NCBI GenBank assembly: GCA_963731125.1
Contig: CAVSVP010000009.1
Location: 620,001-684,000 of the forward strand
Source of the DNA: CAVSVP01 sp963731125
Lineage (GTDB): Bacteria > Pseudomonadota > Gammaproteobacteria > Competibacterales > Competibacteraceae
Length of the DNA stretch: 64,000 nt
Direction: 5' to 3'
The position numbers and the translations under genes were made by a program. The notes beneath the pieces were generated by a model. It had not been told where the DNA came from. It was given only the letters and a program-made list of their open reading frames with translations, and did not search any database. The stretch's first letter is position 1, and every line of letters starts with the position of its first letter. Below, piece after piece: positions 44,956 to 54,917 of this stretch.

Positions 44956-46364
44956 ATCCAAGTACACAATACCTGCTACCGCCTGGCGCAATATGAAACC
45001 GCAGACGGTCGCTATGTGGCGGGCAAACTGCCGGCGGGCATCCGTGACGGCCATTGGGGGAAAGAACTCAACAGCTTCATCCTGTACCAATATCATCAGC
45101 AGCATGTCACCCAACCGCTCTTATTGGAGTACCTGCGCGATCTGGGGGTGGACCTCTCCAGTGGCGAGCTCAGTCATTTACTCACCCGCAAACTGGATGA
45201 GTTTCATGAGGAAAAGGCTGAGATTCTCACCGTTGGTCTGGCGGTATCGCGAGTGTTACACACCGACGATACCGGCGCCCGCCATGCGGGCAAGAGTGGT
45301 TATTGCACCCATATCGGTAATGAGTTGTTTGCCTGGTTTTCAAGCACGGAATCGAAGAGTCGAATCAACTTTCTGGAGTGCTTGAGTCAAGGGGTTGAAC
45401 GCCGCTACGTTCTCAATGAGGGTGCGTTGGAGTACTTGGCCCAACAAGCACTCCCCAAAGCACTTCAGGCGGCACTGAGCAATCAGGCTGTCGACATCGC
45501 TAATGAGAAGGAGTGGGAACAATGGTTGACAGCCCAAGGCATCAAACGTTCACGTCACCGAAAACGAGTCACTGCAGGTGCCCTCCTGGGTGGACTGCTG
45601 GCCCAAGGCATCCCGAGCGAGCGGGTAATCATGAGTGACGATGCGGGTCAATTCAACGTGTTTGACCATGTTTTGTGTTGGATCCATGCCGAGCGCGTCA
45701 TCAATCGGCTCATCCCGCTCAATGATGGCCATGAGAAGGCCGTGAACTGGGTCCGGGAACAGATCTGGCAACTCTACGCCGATATCAAGGGTTACAAAAT
45801 CAATCCGGACCCCGGTCAGGCAGAAGAGATACGGGCCAGGTTTGAAGAGCTTTGTCGCACCAAAACTTGTTATGCGACCCTCAACCAGGCCTTGAAGCGT
45901 TTGGGGGACAACCAGCAGGAGCTGCTCAGAGTCTTGGACAAGCCCTGGATTCCCCTTCACAACAACCTCAGTGAACGAGATATCCGGGATTACGTGAAAA
46001 AACGAAAAATCAGTGGCAGCACCCGCAGCGAAGCGGGACGAAAAAGCCGCGATACGTTCGCCAGTCTAAAGAAAACCTGTCGCAAACACGGCATATCATT
46101 CTGGCACTATCTCCGAGATCGCCTATCCGGAGCAGCACAAATTCCTCGTCTATCCGATCTGATACATCAGGCGGCTACCCGTGGATAATGAGAAGTTACC
46201 GTCCTCAGAAACTTTACCGTCAATAATATTTTTCGGCATCACGACGGGAATACCGTCATCTACATAATCTGACTGGTGTAGTTGAGATCCAAATGGCCCA
46301 GTTTTTACTTCGCCGCCTCCTTGATCACATATTTCCCCTAATGTCTTGGTATTTAGTTCCGTCT

Positions 46365-47978
46365 TCATACCGACTCCAAAATACCTGCTATATTAAGTGC
46401 AATTTTCTCCTCCAACTCTCTCGCCTCCGCATTCAACACCTCCAACTCCTCATTCAACTCCTCTAACCGCTCAAAGAAATCGAAATCCTCCTCGGCACGA
46501 TCCGCCACGCCCACATAACGCCCCGGATTCAAACTCCAGCCCTGAACCTCAATCTCCGCGACCGTCGCTACCTTGCAAAACCCGGACACATCCCGGTACT
46601 CGTTGCCCGGAAACAGCTTGGCCGGATCGCCCAATGGCGCACAACCGTCCACCGGGAAGGTCATGCCCTCCTCCGGCTCATCGCTCCAACCCACGCCAAA
46701 CCGGTCTTCCACCTCTTCACCGCGATACAGGCGCACCACGTTGGCAAGGTACTCAATCTGCCGCGGGGTAAAATCCCGATGCGCCCGGTCGAGCTGGCGG
46801 AAAACATGGCGGGCGTCGATAAACAGCACCTTATTCTCCCGCTCCGTGCCGCGCTTGCCTCGGTCTAAAAACCACAGGGTACAGGGCAGCGTAACGGTGT
46901 AGAAGAAATTGGAGCCCACCGCCACCATCACATCTACTACCCTCGCCTCGATCAACTGGCGGCGGATCTCCAGTTCCGAGGCCCGAGCATCGCTGGCGGA
47001 ATTGGCCATAACGAAGCCCGCCCTGCCGCTTTCGTTCAGAGCACTATAGAAATGCTGAATCCACAGATAATTGGCGTTGTCCACCCGCGGCATCCCGAAC
47101 GGAAAGCGGGGGTCGTCCTTAAGCCGGTCCTTGTCCACCCGGTCTACGTTAAAGGGCGGATTGGCCATCACAAAATCAAACTTGCCGGGGCTGTGGTGCA
47201 AATCCTCGTAATAGGTGTTGCCCTGGCGGATATCGCCGGCCAGCCCATGCACCGCCAGGTTCATTTTATTGAGGCGTACCGTTTCAGCCACCCGCTCCTG
47301 GCCGTAAACGCTGATCTCGGCACCGGGATTGCGCCGGTGCTTTGCCACGAAGCGGGCGCTCTGCACGAACATGCCGCCGGAGCCGCAGGCCGGGTCGAAG
47401 ATGCGTCCGTGAAACGGCTCGATGATCTCGACGATGAGCTTAACAATGCTGAGGGGGGTGTAGAATTCGCCGCCTTTCTGTCCCTCGCTCATGGCGAACT
47501 TGCCGAGGAAATATTCGTAGATCCGGCCGAAGGCATCGCCCTCGATATCCATAGGAATGGACGCCATCAGCTTTAAGAGCTCCACCAGCGTTTTGTTTTC
47601 CAGCCGATTGTAGGTCTTCGGCAGCACGTCCTTGAGGTCCGGGTTCTCGGCTTCGATGGCGCGCATGGCGTCGTTGATCGCCTGGCCGATATTCTCGCCC
47701 TCCGGCAGCTTTAGGAGAGTGCCGAAGCGCGCAGTGTCAGGCAGATAGAGCACGCCCTTGGCCTGGTAATGCGCCTTGCCCGACTGACTTCGCCGGCGGC
47801 TGCTGACGGTGCCGGCCAGCTCCTGCTCAACCACGGTAAACTTGGCATCGGCATAACGCAGGAAAATCAGACCCAGGACGGGAATGGAGTATTCGGAGGC
47901 TTTAAGTTTCGAATTGGCACGCAGCTCATCGGCGGCGTCCCAAAGGCGTTTTTCGATATCGGTGACATTGGCCGGCAT
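46365..47978 (-). CDS. hsdM: Type I DNA methyltransferase M subunit
   Basis: A 537-residue N6-adenine methyltransferase. The AdoMet motif is FDPACGSGGMFVQSARFV and the catalytic motif NPPFNVDRVDKDRL. The N-terminal helical domain (ANVTDIEKRLWDAADELRAN) is typical of HsdM. It is the first gene of the operon, coupled to hsdS by a 4-nt overlap. It appears intact, but without HsdS it should lack a target. Confidence 0.93.
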   Translation of the reverse strand: MPANVTDIEKRLWDAADELRANSKLKASEYSIPVLGLIFLRYADAKFTVVEQELAGTVSSRRRSQSGKAHYQAKGVLYLPDTARFGTLLKLPEGENIGQAINDAMRAIEAENPDLKDVLPKTYNRLENKTLVELLKLMASIPMDIEGDAFGRIYEYFLGKFAMSEGQKGGEFYTPLSIVKLIVEIIEPFHGRIFDPACGSGGMFVQSARFVAKHRRNPGAEISVYGQERVAETVRLNKMNLAVHGLAGDIRQGNTYYEDLHHSPGKFDFVMANPPFNVDRVDKDRLKDDPRFPFGMPRVDNANYLWIQHFYSALNESGRAGFVMANSASDARASELEIRRQLIEARVVDVMVAVGSNFFYTVTLPCTLWFLDRGKRGTERENKVLFIDARHVFRQLDRAHRDFTPRQIEYLANVVRLYRGEEVEDRFGVGWSDEPEEGMTFPVDGCAPLGDPAKLFPGNEYRDVSGFCKVATVAEIEVQGWSLNPGRYVGVADRAEEDFDFFERLEELNEELEVLNAEARELEEKIALNIAGILESV

Positions 47979-48022
47979 CGGCGGATTCCCTTTTTTGGGT
48001 TGTGGCTCCAGGTTAAGTTCAA

Positions 48023-48089
48023 GTAGGAGCGAGCTTGCTCGCGATTGAGGTTAGCATCCGGGTAAGTTCGCGAGCAAGCTCGCTTCTAC
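48023..48089. repeat. REP-like inverted repeat pair
   Basis: GTAGGAGCGAGCTTGCTCGC (from 48023) and its near-complement (48068-48089) face each other across about 23 bp. Each is itself palindromic (GCGAGCTTGCTCGC). This is the form of repetitive extragenic palindromes mobilised by REP-associated transposases. It lies upstream of hsdM. Confidence 0.75.
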
Positions 48090-48183
48090 AGGTGAATGTA
48101 GCCTCTGATACGTCCCGCTTTAAGGTAGTAACCAAACTTTTAAAGGATTTCCCAACAGCCATTTAAACTCAAAAATTCTCCCT

Positions 48184-48408
48184 TCATAAGCCTTCGGCGG
48201 CTTCCAGCGCCCTACGCCCCGCTGCAGTCAGATGATAGCCACCGCGCTGGGGAAGCACGGGCAGTACCAGCGACGGTTGTTTTTCCACCAGCCCTTTTAC
48301 CAGCAGTTCGTCCAACACCAGTTGGGAGCAAGCCTGGTGTGCATCGGGGTCACGTGCCAGGCGTCTCAGGCACGCTAATTCTGCGTCTGTCAACGATTGC
48401 GAGGTCAT
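48184..48408 (-). CDS. Small winged-helix-like protein, unknown
   Basis: A 74-residue protein, LTDAELACLRRLARD ... LVLDELLVKGLVEKQ ... GGYHLTAAGRRALEAAEGL. The pattern of helix, helix and a Y-x-L-T-x-x-G-R ending resembles the C-terminal wing of MarR/PadR-type or phage-derived wing domains. It is not assigned to a family. A promoter and stronger start signals are not obvious. Confidence 0.5.
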   Translation of the reverse strand: MTSQSLTDAELACLRRLARDPDAHQACSQLVLDELLVKGLVEKQPSLVLPVLPQRGGYHLTAAGRRALEAAEGL

Positions 48409-48512
48409 AGCGTTATCTCTATATTCAAAAACAATAACCTGCTCTTTTCGGTTAAACAGTCTTATTTCATTTCAGCAGTTCACAACATGTGGATTATTCC
48501 TCGAAAGAATCC

Positions 48513-48550
48513 ATTGAGTCATAATCCCTTTATTGAGTCATAATCCCTTT
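48513..48550. repeat. Tandem duplication of 19 bp
   Basis: ATTGAGTCATAATCCCTTT occurs twice head to tail (48513-48531 and 48532-48550). It is about 100 bp ahead of the alpha/beta hydrolase. It could be a recent slippage product or a paired binding site. Confidence 0.7.
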
Positions 48551-48646
48551 ACAGATTACAGAGGTATCCTGGCCAGTGGCTCAGCAAAGCCTGGTCATGT
48601 TTGGTGGATCTCTGCTAAACTCTGACAATCAGACAGGAGATTAAGT

Positions 48647-49438
48647 ATGAAAATTCATGCTAACGGCATTGATGTTCACTACCTCCTGGAAGGACCGGAC
48701 TCGGCCCCGGTGATTTTATTTAGCCACTCATTGGCGACGCATCTCGATACATGGACCCCTCAGGCCAAGGCGTTGGCGGATGACTACCGAGTACTGCGTT
48801 ACGACACCCGTGGGCACGGCAATACCGATACCCCTCCAGGTCCCTATACATTTAACTTGTTGGCTGAAGACGCCGTGCGTCTGCTCGATGCCCTGCGTAT
48901 CGACAAGGCCCACTGGGTAGGCATTTCCCTGGGCGGTATGATTGGCCAGGCCTTTGCCCTCGCCTATCCCGATCGGCTTCTCAGCTTATCCCTGTGCGAC
49001 ACGGCGAGTGAGCTGCCGGCCGATGCTCACAGCGTGTGGAATGAGCGCATCGCAACCGCAACCACCCAAGGTATGGAACCTCTGGTGGAACCGACCATTG
49101 AGCGATGGTTTTCACCGGGCTTTATCGAGCGAGAACCACAGACGGTGGAGGTTATCCGCGAAATGATTCGCGCCACTTCGGTATTGGGTTATGTCGGTTG
49201 TTCCCAGGCAATTATGCAGCTGGATTTTACCGAACAACTTGCCGAGATCCGCGTTCCCACCGCAATTATTGTGGGTGAAGATGATCCAGGGACGCCGGTT
49301 TCCGCGTCTCAGCTAATTCACGAGAAGATCAGCGGCTCGGAGTTGATTATTCTTCCCGAGGCATTTCACTTGTCTAACTTAGAGAAGGCTGACGAATTTA
49401 ACCGGGCACTGCGGAGTTTTGTTGGTAAGGTTTCGTGA
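48647..49438 (+). CDS. Alpha/beta hydrolase, 3-oxoadipate enol-lactonase-like
   Basis: A 263-residue alpha/beta hydrolase. The nucleophile elbow is GISLGG (Ser near residue 93), the oxyanion region is FSHSLATHLDTW, and the acid/His are in GEDDPGTP and EAFHLSNLE. The whole layout, including RYDTRGHGNTDTPPGPY, matches PcaD-type lactonases, but no other beta-ketoadipate genes are nearby, so a different ester or lactone is possible. GGAGATTAAGT precedes the ATG. It converges on the SNF2 gene. Confidence 0.82.
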   Translation: MKIHANGIDVHYLLEGPDSAPVILFSHSLATHLDTWTPQAKALADDYRVLRYDTRGHGNTDTPPGPYTFNLLAEDAVRLLDALRIDKAHWVGISLGGMIGQAFALAYPDRLLSLSLCDTASELPADAHSVWNERIATATTQGMEPLVEPTIERWFSPGFIEREPQTVEVIREMIRATSVLGYVGCSQAIMQLDFTEQLAEIRVPTAIIVGEDDPGTPVSASQLIHEKISGSELIILPEAFHLSNLEKADEFNRALRSFVGKVS

Positions 49439-49448
49439 CTCGGAACCC

Positions 49449-52400
49449 TCATTCCAACGGCGCAAAGAGAAAGTCTAGATCCTGATCCGTCCACTGAGTT
49501 TTGGCATCATCCTTCGCCGCCAATACGCCATCCGTCAGCGCCCGCTTACGGGCTTGTAACTCTCGAATTCTTTCTTCCACAGTGCCTTCGGTAAACAGTT
49601 TATAGACAAAAACCGGCTTATCCTGGCCAATACGATGCGCCCGGTCGGTGGCCTGATCTTCCACGGCCGGATTCCACCAGGGATCGTAATGGATCACCGT
49701 ATCAGCGGCGGTAAGATTAAGACCGGTGCCGCCTGCCTTTAGGCTGATTAAGAACAGGGGAACCTTGCCCGCCTGAAAGTGCTCCACGGGGGTAGCGCGG
49801 TCCCGCGTCTGACCGGTCAGCTTGGTATAGGCGATCTTGCGCCGCGCGAGGTCCAGCTCGATGAGCCCCAACATGGTGGTAAACTGCGAAAACAGCAGAA
49901 CCCGGCGCCCCTCTGCCAGCAGATTGTCCAGTAACTCCAGCAGCAGATCCAGTTTGGCGGAACGCTTGAACTTAAAATGCTTGGTCGCCTCCAGTCTCAG
50001 TAAGCGGGGATCGCAACAGACCTGACGCAGTTTTAATAGGGCATCCAAAATAACGATACGGCTGCGGGCCAACCCGCGGTGCTGAATGGTCTGGCGAACT
50101 TTGTGCTGCATGGCCACCCGAATGCTCTCATAAAGATCCCGCTGAGCATCATGCAACTCCACGGTGCGCATGATTTCGGTTTTGGCGGGCAATTCCTTGG
50201 CCACTTGTTCTTTGCTGCGACGCAGGGTAAAAGGCGCAATCCGCCGCGCCAGCAGTTCCCGTCGCTCGGTGTCGCCAAACTGTTCGATAGGCCGGCGAAA
50301 CAAACGCCGGAACTGGAATTCGTTACCCAACAATCCCGGCATTAAAAAATCAAACATGGACCACAGTTCGCCCAGGTGATTCTCCATGGGCGTACCGGTC
50401 AAACAGAGGCGATGTCGGACATCCAGGCTACGGGCTACCTTTCCAGTCTGAACTTTTGGGTTCTTGATGGCCTGGGATTCATCTAGAATTAACAGATGGT
50501 ATGAGTAACTCTGCAACTCCTTCTGGTCTCGGGGCAATAGCGCATAGGTCGTCAGCACCACATCGTAATTGGGAATCTCTTTAAAGTGTTTACGCCGCTG
50601 GGGACCGTGCAAGGTCAACACCTGCAATGCCGGGGTAAAACGAGCGGCTTCCAGGCGCCAGTTGGTCATCAGGCTGGTGGGAGCGACGATCAGACTGGGC
50701 CGGTCCAGACGGCCCGTGGTTTTTTCTATCATAAGATGGGCCAGCGCCTGAACGGTTTTACCCAGAGCCCATATCATCCGCCAGAATGCCCGCCAGCTCG
50801 TGTTGCCGCAGAAACTGCAACCAGGCCAGGCCGCGCTGCTGATAAGGCCGCAACTCTGCCTGTAATCCTTCGGGTAATTTCACCTTTTCCGGTACTTTGG
50901 CGTTGCGCAAGCGCTGCGCCAACTCGCGCAGTGCCTCTCCGCCTTGCCAGCGCAATGTCTCACCCTGGAACGCGGCCTCCAGCTCCGCCAGACGAGCAGC
51001 CTGGATACGCGGCAGGGTAAGATCACCCTCGTCATCTAAAACGGGTTCATCATATAATTCAATGAGAACCCCCAGGATTGCCTTAATGCGTGACACCGGC
51101 AACGATAGCCAGCGGCCGTCGGCAAGAGGCAGCGTTAACCGTTCTTCATCGGCCAGCCCATTAAGCCACTCCCGGAGCGACTCCCGTGGAGCGTGCTTGC
51201 GCATAAACTCCACCAGTAGGGGCAACAGATTTACAGACTGGCCCTCTATCTCCACGCCTAGCGCCAGTCCAAACCAATCGATGCCGCTACGCTCATCCAG
51301 CTCCGCATACCATTCATCCGGTCCTACCAGATTAAAGCGAAAGCCTTCTTGAATTTGTATCGTCCAGCCTTCATTCCGCAATCGGGGCAAATCCTCCAGC
51401 ATAAAGTGGACCCAATCCGCTTCGCTGGCTAATCCCAAATCCTTGGCGACGCTCTGGACCAGCATCCGGCTGTCGTGAAACGCGGAAAGCCGGTTAAACC
51501 CAGCCGCCGCCAGTGTGCGCAGACAAGCCGCTTCCATATCGGGATTGCGGTAGAGCTGGACGACCCGGTTCTGTTCATAGCGACTGAAATAGGCCGTTTG
51601 ATTATCCAGCTCGACAAGATTCCCATCGTAGTCAAAACTCAGCCGAGCCGCCTCCACCGGATACGTTTCATACGCCCGGGAAAGATAACGGGTGGATAAA
51701 CTCAAGATAGGCCGCGGCTGTGAATCTTTAACAACCTGTATTTGCAGTTCGGGTGGCGGCGGCACCGGGACAGCGGGTAGATGCTCAGTTAACCAGAGGC
51801 TTACCCTGGCGAGTTCCTCAGGCTTTAGGGCCGGCGAAGTGATAAGTTCAATCGCCAGAGCGACCGGCATGTCGATACGCGCCAGACCGGCAAGCCCCTG
51901 TTTAGTATCGATATACCAGAGCGGGTGTAAGGGAAAAACCGGCGCTGGAGGATCGGTTTTCAGGGTTAAGCGGGTCAATCCCTGGGCATTGGTTATCCAG
52001 GAAATCTGGGCACTGCGCTCTTCGCCAGTGCGCAGGGGCGGAGCTTGCGGAGACTCCCAGTGACAACGACCGGTACCCACCATACGCTCCAGTAAAACGG
52101 CACCTTCTATACCGTGCAAATGGTCCTTATTGGCGGTGGTTCTGCGCATCAGCAGATCCTTGATAATGGCGGTGTCAACGGAGGTAACGAACTTTGGCGA
52201 GTAGCCGTAGGCTAACCGGCCCGGCGCAAAGGTGCGAGGCTGACCATAACTACCCCCCTTAAGGAGACGGGCAGCCACCACAGCAACCTTAAGCCTCGTC
52301 ACATCCTGTTTATCGGTGGATAACAGATACAGAATCCGGTCCCGCACTGTGTCCGGATACTCGCCTCCGTCTTGGGATTGCACGGCAGTGCTTAATCGCT

Positions 52401-52779
52401 GAAACCAGCCACTCAGCTGAGAGGGCGATGCCTCCGCGCGCGGTGGGGACGGAAGCTGGACTGGCGGCTGTAATTCGGGAACCTTCCGGTGTTCGGTTTC
52501 TGCCAGGGCTTGCAACAGAACAGCCGCTACATGCTTACAGTTATAGCCGATAGGACAGGTGCAGGAACCGTGGATACTGACCCTGCCCTGCTTGGCCGAC
52601 GCAATGTGGATAGAGACTCCATAAGGTTTGGCACGTGTGCCGATTACGCGGGCCGTAATCCGAGCGCCATTGTCCTCAATCGCCAGAGAGCGAACCCGGC
52701 CACCGTCGTGATAGCGCCTGCCACGGGCCAGATAACGATGGGGAAACCAGGCATTGAGATCGGCGGCAGTATATAACAT
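49449..52779 (-). pseudogene. SWIM-zinc-finger SNF2-type helicase, single-base frameshift
   Basis: The N-terminal part (from 52779, MLYTAADLNAWFPHRYL) has a SWIM zinc finger, CTCPIGYNCKHVAAVL, and a long middle domain. It ends LRPYQQRGLAWLQFL ... GILADDMGSG-stop near 50758. The second frame resumes as LGKTVQALAHLM and continues with LILDESQAIKNP (DEAH-type), LTGTPMENHLGELWSMFDF and the C-terminal helicase QATDRAHRIGQDKPV. The break is a single extra base near 50765, exactly in Walker motif I. The joined protein would be about 1100 residues. These bacterial Snf2 ATPases probably act on DNA-bound proteins such as RNA polymerase; the role is inference. Confidence 0.88.
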
Positions 52780-52825
52780 CAAAGCAGTCTGCACTCTCGA
52801 TGGGTTGCATTCATTTCTGGAAATC

Positions 52826-54295
52826 TTATTTAACCGGCGGCGTTACCAGTACCCTTGCCGAGCGAGCAGGCACAGCGAGGGTAAGTTGCCCTGTTTCGAC
52901 AACATAAGCCTGGCGATCATCCTCGGGCCAAGCGCTGGTAAAACGCCGTGGTGCGGTTTCCGGCAGAGTCAGCTTGAGGTTAACCGAAGCGGCGGCGGCA
53001 TTGAAGACGACTATTGCCTCCTGGTGATCCAGTCGGCGCTGAAAGGCATAGGTTTCGCCTGCAGCGAACAGAGTCTGAAAGTTTCCCGTGCGCAGCACCG
53101 GATGGCGGTGACGCAGCGCCGTGGCTTGCCGATAAAAAGCCAGCAGCTCACTGTCCCAGCTGTCTTCGGCCTGCCAGGGAAAAGCCTCTCGACAGTGGGG
53201 ATCGTCACCGCTCGCCAGGCCGATCTCGTCGCCATAGTAAATGCAGGGCGCACCGGGCATGGTCATCTGAAAGAGCACGCAGAGTTTCAGCGCGCCGTTG
53301 TCATTGCCCAGAATCCAGAGGGCTCGGGCCATATCGTGGCTGTCCAGCAAGTTTAATTGCACCTGGTTTACGGCCCAGTCGTAAAGCCCATGCATGGCAT
53401 CGATCCGCTGTGTGAAAGCGGGCGCATCCAACGGCTCGATGCACAGGTCGCCGCGCCGATAGCCGGGGCGCAGCGTTTTGGCGCCAAAGAAGCTTAGCAC
53501 TGCCGCGGTAAAGAGATAGTTCATCACTGCGTCAAACTGGTCGCCCTGCAGCCAGCGCCGGGCCTCTGTCCAGACTTCGCCGCAGATATAGGCCTCGGGA
53601 TTAACTCCCTTTACTACCTGGCGGAACTCCTGCCAGAAGGCGTCGTCGTCGATCTCAAAGGGCACATCCAGGCGCCAGCCGTCAATGCCGAAGGCCAGCC
53701 AGTGGCGGGCCACTGCAAAAAGATAATCACGCACTCCCGGATTGTTGGTATTGAACTTAGGCAGCATAGGCAGCCCGATCCAGGCTTCATAATTGGGTGG
53801 ATTAGCGCTATCGCTATGATAAGCTCGCAGTGGCCAGTCATGAATGATAAACCAATCCAGGTAGGGGGAGTTTTCGCCCTCTTCGAGGATATGGTGAAAA
53901 GCCCAGAAGCCACGGCTGGCATGGTTAAATACCCCGTCCAGAACGACGCGGATGCCGCGGGCATGGGCCTTATCCAACAGTTCCCGTAGTGCGTCGTTAC
54001 CACCCAGCAAAGGATCGACTTGAAAGTAATCGTAGGTGTGATAACGGTGGTTAGCGGCGGAGGCAAAAATAGGATTAAGATAGATGGCGTTGATTCCTAG
54101 CTTGTGCAGATAATCTAGCTTATCAACCACCCCCCGCAAATCGCCACCCTGATAGCCCTGCGCCTCCGGCGGACTGCCCCAAGGCTTGAAGCGAATACCG
54201 CGAGGATGCTGAGTGCGCGGACTGCGGGCAAAGCGGTCGGGAAAAATCTGATAAAAAATGGCATGTTTAACCCATTCGGGCGTCTTAATGGTCAT
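52826..54295 (-). CDS. GH13 alpha-amylase-family enzyme (neopullulanase/maltodextrin glucosidase type)
   Basis: A 489-residue GH13 enzyme. Conserved regions: DGVFNH (120-125), GWRLDV with nucleophile D210, CGEVW with acid E240, and LLDSHD with D321. The start WVKHAIFYQIFPDRFARS and the YQGGDLRGVVDKLDYL segment fit the neopullulanase/maltogenic amylase group, but the extra N-terminal domain of that group is absent. No signal peptide, so it works on cytoplasmic maltodextrin or glycogen. Separate transcript from the SNF2 gene is likely, but both are on the minus strand. Confidence 0.9.
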   Translation of the reverse strand: MTIKTPEWVKHAIFYQIFPDRFARSPRTQHPRGIRFKPWGSPPEAQGYQGGDLRGVVDKLDYLHKLGINAIYLNPIFASAANHRYHTYDYFQVDPLLGGNDALRELLDKAHARGIRVVLDGVFNHASRGFWAFHHILEEGENSPYLDWFIIHDWPLRAYHSDSANPPNYEAWIGLPMLPKFNTNNPGVRDYLFAVARHWLAFGIDGWRLDVPFEIDDDAFWQEFRQVVKGVNPEAYICGEVWTEARRWLQGDQFDAVMNYLFTAAVLSFFGAKTLRPGYRRGDLCIEPLDAPAFTQRIDAMHGLYDWAVNQVQLNLLDSHDMARALWILGNDNGALKLCVLFQMTMPGAPCIYYGDEIGLASGDDPHCREAFPWQAEDSWDSELLAFYRQATALRHRHPVLRTGNFQTLFAAGETYAFQRRLDHQEAIVVFNAAAASVNLKLTLPETAPRRFTSAWPEDDRQAYVVETGQLTLAVPARSARVLVTPPVK

Positions 54296-54359
54296 TGGCT
54301 TAAACCTTTTCTCCAGCGTAACCCTGCCAGCTTAGAAAATCGCCACCCACATTCCAACT

Positions 54360-54917
54360 TCAGGCCGGAATAAAATGCAGCGCCACACCATTATTGCACC
54401 AGCGCTGACCGGTAGGCTCAGGGCCGTCTTCGAACACGTGACCTTGATGTCCGCCGCATTTTACGCAGTGATACTCCGTGCGCGGCCAAATCAGCTTGAA
54501 GTCCGTTTTGGTAGCGAGATGATCTGGAATATGCGTGAAGAAGCTTGGCCAGCCGGTACCGCTATCGTATTTCATGGCGGAGGTGAACAATGGCAGGCGG
54601 CAGGCGGCGCAGACATAAATACCGGAGCGCTTCTCATCGTTCAATGGGCTCGAAAGGGGTTTTTCGGTGCCTTCCTCGAACAGCACATAGTAAGCTTCGG
54701 CACTGAGTTGTCCACGCCATTCAGCTTCAGACCGGCTGATCGGTTCTGTCGACAAGGAAATATCGACGCCTTCGGGTATCAGCGAACGCCATTGGTTTGC
54801 AATCGTCTCCAGGCGCTCTCCCGTGACGGCTCGAACTCTGCTTTGTGGAAGCAGCAGCGGTACTGCAACAATACCTGCCAGGCCCGTAGTAAATAACAGA
54901 AATCGTCTTCGCTTCAT
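54360..54917 (-). CDS. msrB: Exported peptide-methionine (R)-S-oxide reductase
   Basis: A 185-residue MsrB with a leader MKRRRFLLFTTGLAGIVAVP that resembles a twin-arginine or Sec signal. The catalytic domain has the zinc pairs CAAC and CVKC, DSGTGWPSFF, and the catalytic Cys in QRWCNNGVALHFIPA. It repairs oxidised methionine, here likely in the periplasm. The usual RYC-N context is slightly changed to RWCNN. No msrA nearby. Confidence 0.9.
   Translation of the reverse strand: MKRRRFLLFTTGLAGIVAVPLLLPQSRVRAVTGERLETIANQWRSLIPEGVDISLSTEPISRSEAEWRGQLSAEAYYVLFEEGTEKPLSSPLNDEKRSGIYVCAACRLPLFTSAMKYDSGTGWPSFFTHIPDHLATKTDFKLIWPRTEYHCVKCGGHQGHVFEDGPEPTGQRWCNNGVALHFIPA

Larger units (their letters stand above)
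42862..46188 (+). pseudogene. IS66-family transposase (TnpC-type), split by an IS
   Basis: Parts 42862-43233 (124 codons) and 44962-46188 join in frame across VVVQDLVIQ-VHNTCYRLAQ to give 532 residues. The N-terminus has a leucine-rich coiled coil (IIAWQQKQIEELEQQILKLKG); the DDE domain includes RVLHTDDTGARHAGK, MSDDAGQFNVF and NNLSERDIRDYVKKRK. Inactivated by the nested insertion, so this IS can no longer move by itself. Confidence 0.88.
42807..46199 (+). mobile_element. IS66-type element (ISBst12-like), carrying a nested IS701-like element
   Basis: Perfect 19-bp inverted ends GTAACTTCTCATTATCCAC (42807-42825) and its complement (46181-46199), starting with GTAA as in IS66. It is flanked by the 8-bp duplication CGTCCTCA (42799-42806 and 46200-46207). 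Without the nested element and its duplicated bases the length is about 1665 bp. It encodes a single TnpC-type transposase and no tnpA/tnpB. Confidence 0.92.
41720..46368 (-). pseudogene. hsdS: Type I specificity subunit, interrupted by an IS66-type element
   Basis: Part 1 is 46368-46200; part 2 is 42798-41720. After removal of the IS and one copy of its 8-bp duplication, the frame continues KVSEDDIARVAGHHVERLSQ and gives a 415-residue HsdS with two target-recognition domains (LGEICDQGGGEVKTGPFGSQL... and PLGKIPEGWEVVPFGNV...) and conserved helical spacers (VQRKIASILSAYDDLIENNLRRI). HsdS sets the DNA target for both modification and cutting. The start overlaps the hsdM stop by 4 nt. With this gene broken the system cannot recognise its site. 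Confidence 0.92.

Noticed and set aside
48000..48110. CRISPR-like repeats upstream of hsdM
   Set aside because: Only one inverted pair of palindromic units is present, fitting REP elements; there are no regular spacers anywhere in the window.
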